From Streptomyces sp. GESEQ-35 (GTDB lineage Bacteria; Actinomycetota; Actinomycetes; Streptomycetales; Streptomycetaceae), in contig NZ_JAFFSX010000015.1 of NCBI RefSeq assembly GCF_017948485.1, forward strand, positions 124,001-188,000: a DNA stretch of 64,000 bases, in the 5' to 3' direction. Below are positions 39,637 to 47,177 of this stretch, one piece after another (positions within the stretch are counted from its first letter, which is position 1; every line of letters starts with the position of its first letter). A program made the translations under genes and the position numbers. The notes below the pieces were generated by a model. That model was not told where the DNA came from. It saw nothing but the letters and a program-made list of their open reading frames with translations, and did no database searches.

Positions 39637-40446
39637 GTGCACTCCGGTGAACGGGGCTCGGAGTCGTTCGGGGCGCTTCTGAGGTTCTATCGCGAGCGGG
39701 CCGGGATGACGCAGGAGGGCTTGGGCAAGCACGTCGGCTACTCCAAGTCGCAGGTGGCGATGGTGGAGCGGGGTGAGCGGTCGCCCAAGGGGCAGTTGGT
39801 CGAGATCGCGGACCAGGTGCTCGGTGCACAGGGTGCACTGCTGGTGCTGGCGGAGAAGGAGTTCGGGAGCGGCGGGCTGCGGCCGTGGACGGAGGATTAC
39901 CTTGCGGAGGAGAAGAAGGCAACGGCGCTGCACGTGTACCAGACGCATCTGATCCCGGGTTCACTGCAGACTGAGCAGTACGCGCGGGCGGTCTACACAT
40001 GCAACCGTTGCCCCACGCTGGACGACGACGAGATCGAGCGGCGAGTGGCCTCCCGATGGGAACGACAGCAGCTCTTCCAGCGCAAGCCCGCACCGAGCGT
40101 CAGCTACGTACTCGAAGAGACCACGCTGACACGCCCGTTGGGCGGTGAAGCCGCGCTCAAGGAGCAGCTTCACCACATCCTCGCGATCGGCGAGCTCCGC
40201 CATGTAGAGATCCAGGTGATGCCACACCGACGACAGGCGCACGCAGGGTTGAACGGCCCGATGATCCTCTTGGAGACCGCCGAGCGTCACCAGCTCGCCT
40301 ATGTCGAAGGACCGAGCGGTGGCTACTTCATCAGCGAACAGCCGGACCTAGGGGACCTGTTCGGCAAATATGGCATTCTGCGGGCGCAGGCTCTTGACCC
40401 CGATGAGTCCGCAAAGCTGATCGAAAAGGTGGCACAGGAGCTATGA
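39637..40446 (+). CDS. XRE-family regulator with DUF5753 domain
   Basis: A 269-residue protein. GTG at 39637 follows GGGGAGG. The N-terminal HTH is RFYRERAGMTQEGLGKHVGYSKSQVAMVERGERSPKGQLVEIADQ (about residues 12-57); the rest is DUF5753 (ALHVYQTHLIPGSLQTEQYARAV; VLEETTLTRPLGGEAALKEQLHHIL; VEIQVMPHRRQAHAGLNGPM). It overlaps the following DUF397 gene by four bases (ATGA). Such pairs behave like regulator/antagonist modules in streptomycetes (for example BldB-linked WhiJ systems). Confidence 0.9.
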   Translation: MHSGERGSESFGALLRFYRERAGMTQEGLGKHVGYSKSQVAMVERGERSPKGQLVEIADQVLGAQGALLVLAEKEFGSGGLRPWTEDYLAEEKKATALHVYQTHLIPGSLQTEQYARAVYTCNRCPTLDDDEIERRVASRWERQQLFQRKPAPSVSYVLEETTLTRPLGGEAALKEQLHHILAIGELRHVEIQVMPHRRQAHAGLNGPMILLETAERHQLAYVEGPSGGYFISEQPDLGDLFGKYGILRAQALDPDESAKLIEKVAQEL

Positions 40447-40676
40447 GCGCGGACCTCGTCTGGTTCAAGAGCAGCTACAGCGGCGGCGAAGGTGAGTGCG
40501 TCGAAGTGGCCTTGAGCTGGACCAAGTCGAGCCACAGCGGCGACCAGGGCGAATGCCTGGAGATAGCCATCGCCCCGGACACCATCCACATCCGCGACTC
40601 CAAGACCACCCCCACCGCCCCCACCCTCCGTCTCACCCCGACCACCTGGTCCGCCTTCCTCGCGTCGCTTGCCTAG
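40443..40676 (+). CDS. DUF397 protein with duplicated motif
   Basis: A 77-residue partner of the preceding XRE/DUF5753 regulator, translationally coupled to it. The DUF397 signature W-x-KSS-x-SG-x-x-GEC-x-E-x-A occurs twice: VWFKSSYSGGEGECVEVA (residues 6-23) and SWTKSSHSGDQGECLEIA (25-42); only the second continues into the usual IHIRDSKTTPTAPTLRLTPTTWSAFLASL. Typical members have a single copy, so the first is an internal duplication. Confidence 0.88.
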   Translation: MSADLVWFKSSYSGGEGECVEVALSWTKSSHSGDQGECLEIAIAPDTIHIRDSKTTPTAPTLRLTPTTWSAFLASLA

Positions 40677-40706
40677 AGCGCACTCCACGACGTTGGCTAG
40701 GTAGTC

Positions 40707-41702
40707 ATGAAGTACACGCAGCTCGGACGCACGGGACTCAAGGTCAGCCGACTCGTCCTCGGCACCATGAACTTCGGTCCGCAGACCAACGAGGCGGACA
40801 GCCACGTCATCATGGACGCGGCGCTGGACGCCGGTATCAACTTCTTCGACACGGCCAACGTCTACGGCTGGGGCGAGAACAAGGGCCGGACCGAATCGAT
40901 CATCGGCAACTGGTTCGCGAAGGGCGGCGACCGGCGCGACAAGACCGTTCTCGCCACCAAGATGTACGGCAACATGGGCGCCGAGGGCGTCCCCGCCTGG
41001 CCCAACCACGATCTGCTGTCCGCCCTCAACATCCGGCGGGCGGTCGACGCCAGCCTGAAGCGGTTGCAGACCGACTACATCGACGTCTACCAGTTCCACC
41101 ACGTCGACCGTGCCACTCCCTTCGAGGAGATCTGGCAGGCGATCGACGTCCTCGTCCAGCAGGGCAAGATCCTCTACGTCGGGTCGTCCAACTTCCCCGG
41201 CTACAAGATCGCCCAAGCCAATGAGATCGCAGCGAAGCGCAGCGGCACCATCGGTCTCGTCAGCGAGCAGTGCCTCTACAACCTGGCCGAGCGCCGCGCC
41301 GAGATGGAGGTCATCCCGGCCGCGCAGGAGTACGGCCTCGGGGTCATCCCCTGGTCGCCTCTCCAGGGCGGGCTGCTGGGCGGGGTCATCAAGAAGGAGG
41401 TCCAGGGTGGCCGCCGCGCCTCCGGCCGGGCCGCCGACGCCCTCGCCAACCCCGCCACCCGGGCGCAGGTACAGTCGTACGAGGACCTGCTGGAGAAGCA
41501 CGGCGTCGAGCCGGGTGAGGCCGCTCTCGCCTGGCTGCTCACCCGCCCCGGCGTGACCGGCCCCATCGTGGGCCCGCGCACCGCCGAGCAGCTGGACTCC
41601 GCGCTGCGGGCGGTCGAGCTGGAGCTGAGCGAGGACCTGCTGACCGGCCTCGACGAGATCTTCCCGGGCCCGGGCCCGTCCCCGGAGGCCTTCGCCTGGT
41701 AA
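40707..41702 (+). CDS. Aldo/keto reductase
   Basis: A 331-residue NADPH-dependent reductase with the (beta/alpha)8 fold. Catalytic tetrad regions are FFDTANVYGWG (Asp and Tyr, about residues 49-55), VLATKMYG (Lys, about 82) and VYQFHHVD (His, about 131). The nicotinamide phosphate contacts lie in the C-terminal WLLTRPGVTGPIVGPRTAEQL. It resembles the YhdN/beta-subunit-like group acting on aldehydes. It is a single gene followed by a dispersed hairpin repeat. Confidence 0.9.
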   Translation: MKYTQLGRTGLKVSRLVLGTMNFGPQTNEADSHVIMDAALDAGINFFDTANVYGWGENKGRTESIIGNWFAKGGDRRDKTVLATKMYGNMGAEGVPAWPNHDLLSALNIRRAVDASLKRLQTDYIDVYQFHHVDRATPFEEIWQAIDVLVQQGKILYVGSSNFPGYKIAQANEIAAKRSGTIGLVSEQCLYNLAERRAEMEVIPAAQEYGLGVIPWSPLQGGLLGGVIKKEVQGGRRASGRAADALANPATRAQVQSYEDLLEKHGVEPGEAALAWLLTRPGVTGPIVGPRTAEQLDSALRAVELELSEDLLTGLDEIFPGPGPSPEAFAW

Positions 41703-41712
41703 CTCCGGCGAC

Positions 41713-41756
41713 AAAAGCGCCCCCGTCAGGGGCGCGGGGAACTGCGCGACGAGCCC
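41713..41756 (+). repeat. Dispersed hairpin repeat, copy 3
   Basis: GCGCCCCCGTCAGGGGCGC hairpin followed by GGGGAACTGCGCGACGAGCC, ten bases after the aldo/keto reductase stop and upstream of the end of the convergent microprotein gene. Confidence 0.7.
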
Positions 41757-41818
41757 CCACCGGGCCCGCAGGTCACCACGACCCGCAGTCCCCCGGGCCC
41801 CGCGGAGCGCACCGCGCG

Positions 41819-41908
41819 CTACCTACCGAGCGCGGACGCCAAGGCAACCACAACGAACAACAGCACAAGCGAACCGGCCATGATCCGGTTCCGAGTCTTC
41901 GGTTTCAC
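41819..41908 (-). CDS. Leaderless 29-residue single-pass membrane microprotein
   Basis: GTG at 41908 opens a 29-codon frame ending in TAG (41819-41821): a basic start (MKPKTRNR), then one hydrophobic helix (IMAGSLVLLFVVVALASALG) and a final Arg. TAGTCT (41915-41920) ends exactly six bases before the GTG, the leaderless pattern; it overlaps the thpR stop codon. The basic N-terminus predicts N-in orientation. I believe similar very small membrane peptides are annotated in other streptomycetes but cannot verify this. Function unknown. Confidence 0.6.
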   Translation of the reverse strand: MKPKTRNRIMAGSLVLLFVVVALASALGR

Positions 41909-41917
41909 GCATCGAGA

Positions 41918-42490
41918 CTAACCGGCCGCCCCCAGCGCCCAACGGGCGACCACCTCATACCGCGGCTGCTCCCCCGGCACGCCCGATTTCGGCAGATTGC
42001 TGCGCACCAGCGCCAGTTCGCCCACCGACCACGTCCGGCCGGTGAACAGGTCGAGGGCCTCGACATACGGCCGTACATCCACCGCGTCCCGGCTCCTCGC
42101 CACCGTCAGATGGGCCTTGTACCGCCGGTGCTCCCCCATCGGCACCCCCGCCTTCCGCGCGGCCGCCTCCGCACGGTCCGCCAGCAGCCGCAGCGACGGG
42201 AGGTCCCCCTCCGCGCCCGCCCACAGCGCCTTCCCGTGCCCGAACTGCCCACCGCCCCGCACAGCCAGCGGAAACGGCTCGGTGCGGTGAGCGGCGCGCT
42301 CCAGCCGCGCCGACAGATCCGGTACGAGCTCGTCGTCGACCTCGCCGTAGAACGCGAGCGTGAAGTGCCAGCCGGGACGGCCGGTCCAGCGCAGCCCGTC
42401 CGCTCCGGGCAGTCTGTGCAACTCCTCGATCTCGGCGGCGAGTTCGCGGACGACATCCTCGGGCGGCAGTACGGCGGCGAAGAGTCTCAT
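41918..42490 (-). CDS. thpR: RNA 2',3'-cyclic phosphodiesterase (2H family)
   Basis: A 190-residue 2H phosphoesterase. It opens with MRLFAAVLPPEDV, typical for the family, and has the two catalytic H-x-T-x motifs: WHFTLAFYGEV (about residue 43) and KAHLTVARSRD (about 130). ThpR opens 2',3'-cyclic phosphates of RNA; the cellular role is unclear. It is divergent from a GNAT gene with 26 bases between starts; CAGGCT stands seven bases before its ATG. Confidence 0.88.
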   Translation of the reverse strand: MRLFAAVLPPEDVVRELAAEIEELHRLPGADGLRWTGRPGWHFTLAFYGEVDDELVPDLSARLERAAHRTEPFPLAVRGGGQFGHGKALWAGAEGDLPSLRLLADRAEAAARKAGVPMGEHRRYKAHLTVARSRDAVDVRPYVEALDLFTGRTWSVGELALVRSNLPKSGVPGEQPRYEVVARWALGAAG

Positions 42491-42516
42491 GGGGCCCAGC
42501 CTGTCACCATGGAGGC

Positions 42517-43035
42517 ATGGAGATCACCATCAGAGAAGGCGGGCCCGACGACGTCCCCGCGATACTCGGCATGCTCGACAGCTCCGTGGAGTGGCTGGTC
42601 GCGCAGGGGCGTACGGGGCAGTGGGGGACGAAGCCGCTGTCGGAGAGCGAGAAGACGGTGGAGTCGGTCGTCCGGTACATGGACGAGGGCGACGTCTTCA
42701 TCGCCGACGTCGACGGCGTGCCGGCCGCCACCCTCACCCTCACCGACTCGCCCGGCGCCTACCTGGCCCACCTCCCGCCGCCCGGCGAGCCCGAGCGGTA
42801 CATCCACTGGCTCGCCTCCGACCGCCGCTTCAAGGGCCACGGCGTGGGCAGCTCCCTGCTCGCGCACGCGGCCGAGGAGACCCGGCGGGCGGGCGTCGCA
42901 CTGCTGCGGGTGGACTGCTACGCGGGCGACGACGGCAAGCTCGTCCGCTACTACGAGAGCAACGGCTTCGTCCGCACCGAGACCTACGCGGCGAAGGGCG
43001 ACTGGCCGGGGCAGGTGCTGGCCCGGCGGGTGTAG
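42517..43035 (+). CDS. GNAT family N-acetyltransferase
   Basis: A 172-residue acetyltransferase. The ATG at 42517 follows GGAGG. Motif A is HWLASDRRFKGHGVGSSLLAHAAEETRRAG (about residues 97-126), followed by LLRVDCYAGDDGKLVRYYESNGF. Substrate unknown. It converges on the MFS gene with 19 bases between. Confidence 0.88.
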   Translation: MEITIREGGPDDVPAILGMLDSSVEWLVAQGRTGQWGTKPLSESEKTVESVVRYMDEGDVFIADVDGVPAATLTLTDSPGAYLAHLPPPGEPERYIHWLASDRRFKGHGVGSSLLAHAAEETRRAGVALLRVDCYAGDDGKLVRYYESNGFVRTETYAAKGDWPGQVLARRV

Positions 43036-43054
43036 CCCGCCGGAGCCGAAGCCC

Positions 43055-44410
43055 CTACGCCACCGTCGCCAGCTCCTCCCGCTGCTCCCGCGGCACGAAC
43101 CGCACGCGCGGGTGGCCGTCGTTCCAGCCGACCGACAGACGCAGGTTGCCGACGCGGGCCAGGACCAGGCCGATCACCACGGCCGACGCGGCGGCGATCG
43201 CGCCGCCCACGGCGAGGCCCGCCCGGACGCCGTACGCGTCGGTGACCCAGCCGGCGATCGGGGCGCCGATCGGGGCGCCGCCCATGAAGACCATCATGTA
43301 GAGGGCCATCACGCGGCCCCGCATGGCCGGGTCGGTGCTCAGCTGGACGCTGCTGTTGGCGGTGACGTTGACCGTCATGCCGAACATGCCGATCGGCGCC
43401 ATGAGCAGGGCGAACAGCCACAGGGAGGGGGCGATCGAGGCCACGATCTCCATCGCGCCGAACGCCACCGCACCCGCGACCAGCACCCGCATCCGGGCCG
43501 TGCCGCGCCGGGCCGCGAGCAGGGCGCCCGCCAGGGAGCCGGCCGCCATCAGCGTGTTGAAGAGGCTGTAGGAGCCCGCGCCCGCGTGGAAGACGTCGTC
43601 GGCGAAGGCCGAGAGGTAGACGGGGAAGTTGAAGCCGAAGGTACTGACGAACCCGACCAGGACGATGGTCCAGATCAGCTCGGGGCGCCCGGCGACGTAC
43701 TGGAGGCCCTCCCGCAGCTGCCCCTTCCCGCGCGGGGCCCGCTCGACGACGTACAGCTCACGCATGCGCATCATCAGCAGGCCGACGAGGGGGGCGACGA
43801 AGGACAGGCCGTTGAAGAGGAAGGCCCAGCCGGTGCCGACGCCGGTGATCAGGACACCCGCGACGGCGGGGCCGACCAGGCGGGCCGACTGGAAGTTCGC
43901 GGAGTTGAGGCTGACCGCGTTCTGGAGCTGGTCCGGACCGACCATCTCGGAGACGAAGGTCTGGCGGGCCGGGTTGTCGACGACCGTGGCGAGGCCTACG
44001 GCGAAGGCCGCGACGTAGACGTGCCAGACCTGGACATGGCCGGAAAGCGTGAGGACGGCGAGCGCGATGCCGGTGAGGGCCATCGAGGACTGGGTGAACA
44101 GCAGCGTGGGGCGCTTGGGCAGGCGGTCGACGAGGACGCCGCCGTAGAGGCCGAAGAGCAGCATCGGCAGGAACTGAAGGGCCGTCGTGATGCCGACGGC
44201 GGTGGCGGAGCCGGTGAGGCTGAGCACCAGCCAGTCCTGGGCGATGCGCTGCATCCAGGTGCCGATGTTCGAGACGACCTGGCCCATGAAGAACAGGCGG
44301 TAGTTCCGGACCTTCAGCGAGCTGAACATCGACGAGCGGGTCTTGGGGGTGGGCGGGGAGTAGTGGGTGGTCGGTGCGGGGGCGGAGTCTGCTCCGGATC
44401 CCGTACTCAA
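43055..44410 (-). CDS. MFS transporter, multidrug type
   Basis: A 451-residue major facilitator protein with 12 predicted helices. A TTG at 44410, with GAGGAGG nine bases upstream, is the likely start; the longer frame overlaps the marR gene. SLKVRNYRLFFMGQVVSNIGTWMQRIAQDWLVLSLTGSA is the standard opening of the enterobactin-exporter-like group (DUF894/MFS_3), and GLYGGVLVDRLPKR is motif A. It is the second gene of a marR-mfs operon, which implies an efflux function induced by the MarR ligand. Confidence 0.88.
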   Translation of the reverse strand: MSTGSGADSAPAPTTHYSPPTPKTRSSMFSSLKVRNYRLFFMGQVVSNIGTWMQRIAQDWLVLSLTGSATAVGITTALQFLPMLLFGLYGGVLVDRLPKRPTLLFTQSSMALTGIALAVLTLSGHVQVWHVYVAAFAVGLATVVDNPARQTFVSEMVGPDQLQNAVSLNSANFQSARLVGPAVAGVLITGVGTGWAFLFNGLSFVAPLVGLLMMRMRELYVVERAPRGKGQLREGLQYVAGRPELIWTIVLVGFVSTFGFNFPVYLSAFADDVFHAGAGSYSLFNTLMAAGSLAGALLAARRGTARMRVLVAGAVAFGAMEIVASIAPSLWLFALLMAPIGMFGMTVNVTANSSVQLSTDPAMRGRVMALYMMVFMGGAPIGAPIAGWVTDAYGVRAGLAVGGAIAAASAVVIGLVLARVGNLRLSVGWNDGHPRVRFVPREQREELATVA

Positions 44411-44436
44411 AAGGGTCGCCTCCTCGAAATAACGGC

Positions 44437-44874
44437 TTACAGATGGGCGAGCTTCTCCAGCACGGGGGCGGCGGCGCGGAGTTTCGCCCACTCGTCCTCG
44501 TCGAGCCCCGCGGTCAGGGTGGCCAGGAAGGCGTTCCGCTTACGGCGGCTCTCCTCGAGCATCGCTTCGGCCTGCTCGGTCTGGGTGACGACCTTCTGGC
44601 GCCGGTCCTCGGGGTGCGGCTCCAGACGGACCAGCCCCTTGGCTTCGAGCAGCGCGACGATCCGGGTCATCGAGGGCGGCTGCACATGCTCCTTGCGGGC
44701 GAGTTCGCCCGGGGTGGCGGTGCCGCAGCGGGCGAGGGTGCCGAGCACCGACATCTCGGTGGGGCTCAGCGATTCGTCGACTCGCTGGTGCTTGAGCCGA
44801 CGGGACAGCCGCATCACGGCAGATCGCAGGGAGTTCACGGCGGCAGCGTCGTCGCCATGGCTAAGGTCCGACAT
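44437..44874 (-). CDS. MarR-family regulator of the MFS exporter
   Basis: A 145-residue winged-helix regulator. The HTH and wing are in LSPTEMSVLGTLARCGTATPGELARKEHVQPPSMTRIVALLEAKGLVRLEPHPEDRRQKVV (about residues 37-97), with the conserved D-R-R. TACGCT ends seven bases before the ATG (leaderless), and a long palindrome overlaps this box, so it should repress its own operon. The MFS gene starts 27 bases after its stop. Confidence 0.9.
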   Translation of the reverse strand: MSDLSHGDDAAAVNSLRSAVMRLSRRLKHQRVDESLSPTEMSVLGTLARCGTATPGELARKEHVQPPSMTRIVALLEAKGLVRLEPHPEDRRQKVVTQTEQAEAMLEESRRKRNAFLATLTAGLDEDEWAKLRAAAPVLEKLAHL

Positions 44875-44877
44875 GTT

Positions 44878-44907
44878 CTTTAGCGTAACTCATTACTCTC
44901 GCTAAAG
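44878..44907. promoter_or_regulatory. Nested palindromic MarR operator over the marR-mfs promoter
   Basis: CTTTAGCG (44878-44885) and CGCTAAAG (44900-44907) form a perfect 8-bp inverted repeat enclosing a second one, GTAA-CTCA-TTAC (44885-44896). The -10 TACGCT of marR lies inside. The AT-rich composition stands out from the surroundings. Confidence 0.7.
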
Positions 44908-45028
44908 ACCACTCCCGCGCGCACAAATGCCCGTGACTCCGCCCACGGAACCCTCTCATCACCCGTACGGGTGAGTTGATTCCGGAAAGTGACGCGTCGC
45001 CCGGTTCGGTCCGGCGACCCTCGTACAC

Positions 45029-45211
45029 ATGGGGACCAGCGTGCTCAGCCTGCGGATAGACGGGGAGCTGCTCGACCGGCTCCGTGACCATGCGGCGAAA
45101 AGGGGAATGAGCGTCCAGGACTATGTGGTCCGGACGCTCATTCGGGACGACTTCGACGAGCGGTTCCAGACCGCCGTCGAGGAGACGGAGAGGTTCTACG
45201 GGGTCACCTGA
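45029..45211 (+). CDS. Small ribbon-helix-helix-like protein
   Basis: A 60-residue protein, SVLSLRIDGELLDRLRDHAAKRGMSVQDYVVRTLIRDDFDERF, with the beta-strand and two-helix pattern of Arc/MetJ-type DNA-binding proteins or antitoxins. No toxin gene is adjacent. GACCCT ends seven bases before the ATG at 45029; a GTG four codons later is an alternative start. Probably a transcriptional regulator of unknown targets. Confidence 0.72.
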   Translation: MGTSVLSLRIDGELLDRLRDHAAKRGMSVQDYVVRTLIRDDFDERFQTAVEETERFYGVT

Positions 45212-45218
45212 GCGCCGC

Positions 45219-46670
45219 TCACGTCAGGCCGAGCGCCGGCATCAGGTAGTAGAACGCGAACACCGCCGACACGACGTACATCGCCACCGGGATCTCCTTG
45301 CCGCGGCCGGCCGCCAGGCGCAGGACGACGAAGGTGATGAAGCCCATGCCGATGCCGTTGGTGATCGAGTAGGTGAACGGCATCAGCAGCATCGTCACGA
45401 AGGCCGGGATGGCGATCGTGTGGTCGGCCCAGTCGATCTCCTTGATCGAACCGGCCAGGATCAGGAAGCCGACCGCGAGCAGCGCCGGAGTGGCCGCCTG
45501 GGACGGGACCATCGTGGCGACGGGTGTCAGGAACAGCGCTACGGCGAACAGCGCGCCGGTGACCACGTTCGCGAAGCCGGTACGGGCGCCCTCGCCGACG
45601 CCGGCCGTGGACTCCACGAAGCAGGTGGTGGCCGAGGAGGAGCTGGCGCCGCCCGCGGCGACCGCGATGCCGTCGACGAAGAGGACCTTGTTGGTGCCGG
45701 GCATGTAGCCCTGCGCGTCGGTCAGCTTGGCCTCGTCACTGACGCCCATGATCGTGCCCATCGCGTCGAAGAAGCACGACAGCAGGACCGTGAAGACGAA
45801 GAGGACGCCGGTGAGGATGCCGACCTTGGAGAAGCCGCCGAACAGGCTGACCTCGCCGATCAGGCCGAAGTCGGGGGTGGCCACCGGGTTGCCCGGCCAG
45901 GTCGGGGTCGTCAGGCCCCAGGAGGGGATGTCGGCGACGGCGTTGATGATGACGGCCAGCACCGTCATCGCGACGATCGAGATCAGGATCGCGCCGGACA
46001 CCTTGCGCACGATCAGCGCCAGCGTGAGCAGGGTGCCGAGGATGAAGATCAGGACCGGCCAGCCGGTGAGGTGACCGTCGCCGCCGAGCTGGAGCGGGAC
46101 GGTGGTCTGGGCGGCGTCCGGGATGCGGGAGATGAAACCGGAGTCGACCAGGCCGATCAGCATGATGAACAGGCCGATACCGATGGAGATGGCCTTGCGC
46201 AGGCTGTAGGGCACGGCGTTCATGACGCGCTCACGCAGCCCGGTGGCCACGAGCAGCATCACGATGAAACCGGCGAGGACGACCATGCCCATCGCGTCCG
46301 GCCACGACATCCGCGGGGCGAGCTGGAGCGCGACCACCGAGTTCACACCCAGACCGGCGGCGAGCGCGATCGGCACATTGCCGATGACGCCCATGAGCAG
46401 CGTGGTGAACGCCGCCGTCACGGCCGTCGCGGTGACCAGCTGACCGTTGTCGAGCTGGTGGCCGTACATGTCCTTCGCGCTGCCCAGGATGATCGGGTTC
46501 AGCACGATGATGTAGGCCATCGCGAAGAAGGTGGCGAAACCGCCGCGGACCTCGCGCGGCAGCGAGCTGCCCCGCTCGGAGATCTTGAAGAAGCGGTCGA
46601 GTGCGCCGTAGCCGGGCTGTGCGCCCGGCCCTTCGGGCGCGGGGGCCTTGGCAGGGGCCGAGGTGGACAT
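45219..46670 (-). CDS. NCS2-family purine permease (AzgA-like)
   Basis: A 483-residue membrane protein with about 12-14 helices. It belongs to the adenine/guanine/hypoxanthine branch: GGFATFFAMAYIIVLNPIIL near the start, AAGLGVNSVVA (about residue 105), FFDAMGTIMGVSDEA (about 285) and GASSSSATTCFVESTAGVGEGARTGFANVVTGALF (about 325), the substrate-binding region of AzgA-type carriers. The acidic Pro/Ala-rich N-terminus is cytoplasmic. It takes up purine bases by proton symport. Confidence 0.9.
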   Translation of the reverse strand: MSTSAPAKAPAPEGPGAQPGYGALDRFFKISERGSSLPREVRGGFATFFAMAYIIVLNPIILGSAKDMYGHQLDNGQLVTATAVTAAFTTLLMGVIGNVPIALAAGLGVNSVVALQLAPRMSWPDAMGMVVLAGFIVMLLVATGLRERVMNAVPYSLRKAISIGIGLFIMLIGLVDSGFISRIPDAAQTTVPLQLGGDGHLTGWPVLIFILGTLLTLALIVRKVSGAILISIVAMTVLAVIINAVADIPSWGLTTPTWPGNPVATPDFGLIGEVSLFGGFSKVGILTGVLFVFTVLLSCFFDAMGTIMGVSDEAKLTDAQGYMPGTNKVLFVDGIAVAAGGASSSSATTCFVESTAGVGEGARTGFANVVTGALFAVALFLTPVATMVPSQAATPALLAVGFLILAGSIKEIDWADHTIAIPAFVTMLLMPFTYSITNGIGMGFITFVVLRLAAGRGKEIPVAMYVVSAVFAFYYLMPALGLT

Positions 46671-46788
46671 GTTTTTGGTGGTTCCTACGAATAGAAGTAG
46701 TCAGGCATAAACGGTTTCAGTATGAACATATGACGCCGAGATCGGCCATCTCCGCGCGTAGACAGTGCCACCTCGTAAGCTGTCCTCC

Positions 46789-47073
46789 ATGGCGAAGTGG
46801 ACCCCAACACGCGAGGCGCCGGAGCCCCTGGAGGGCCCCGTGGTCGGCACGGTCACCGGCGGCACGATCCTCTGGTTCGTCCTCTTCCTGGCGCAGCTGC
46901 CCTTCTACGGCTGGTTCGACGACCACGGCCACACCTGGTGGCTGTGGACCTGCCTGGCCGGCGGCGGCCTCGGCCTCATCGGCATCTGGTACGTCCGGGG
47001 GCGCGACGCGGCGCTCAAGCGGGCGGCCGTCGAGCCACCCGGGGAAACGACCGGCGAACCCCAGTCGTCCTGA
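46789..47073 (+). CDS. DUF2530 small membrane protein
   Basis: A 94-residue protein with two hydrophobic helices (ILWFVLFLAQLPFYGWF; WWLWTCLAGGGLGLIGIWYV), the usual form of DUF2530 in actinobacteria. TAAGCT ends seven bases before the ATG at 46789, consistent with a leaderless transcript. It is divergent from the purine permease. Function unknown. Confidence 0.82.
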   Translation: MAKWTPTREAPEPLEGPVVGTVTGGTILWFVLFLAQLPFYGWFDDHGHTWWLWTCLAGGGLGLIGIWYVRGRDAALKRAAVEPPGETTGEPQSS

Positions 47074-47177
47074 TGTGTCCGCGCCCTACAACCAGGGCAC
47101 GACACCCCTCCTCCCCAAGTCGGAACTTCCGCCCACTCGGCGGGTGAAGGCGTAAATCCGCACGTACCGTCGAATGC

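Noticed and set aside
28505..41702. Secondary-metabolite gene cluster around the DrrAB-like exporter
   Set aside because: No ketosynthase, adenylation, terpene cyclase or RiPP genes nearby; neighbours are core metabolism and small unknown genes.
42110..44905. 931-codon plus-strand frame opposite the MFS gene
   Set aside because: Antisense shadow of the MFS and marR genes, rich in Arg, Gly, Asp and His repeats, with no domain or ribosome site.
44941..45028. Toxin-antitoxin pair with the small ribbon-helix-helix-like protein
   Set aside because: No second small gene overlaps or follows it in the same direction; the next gene is a convergent purine permease.
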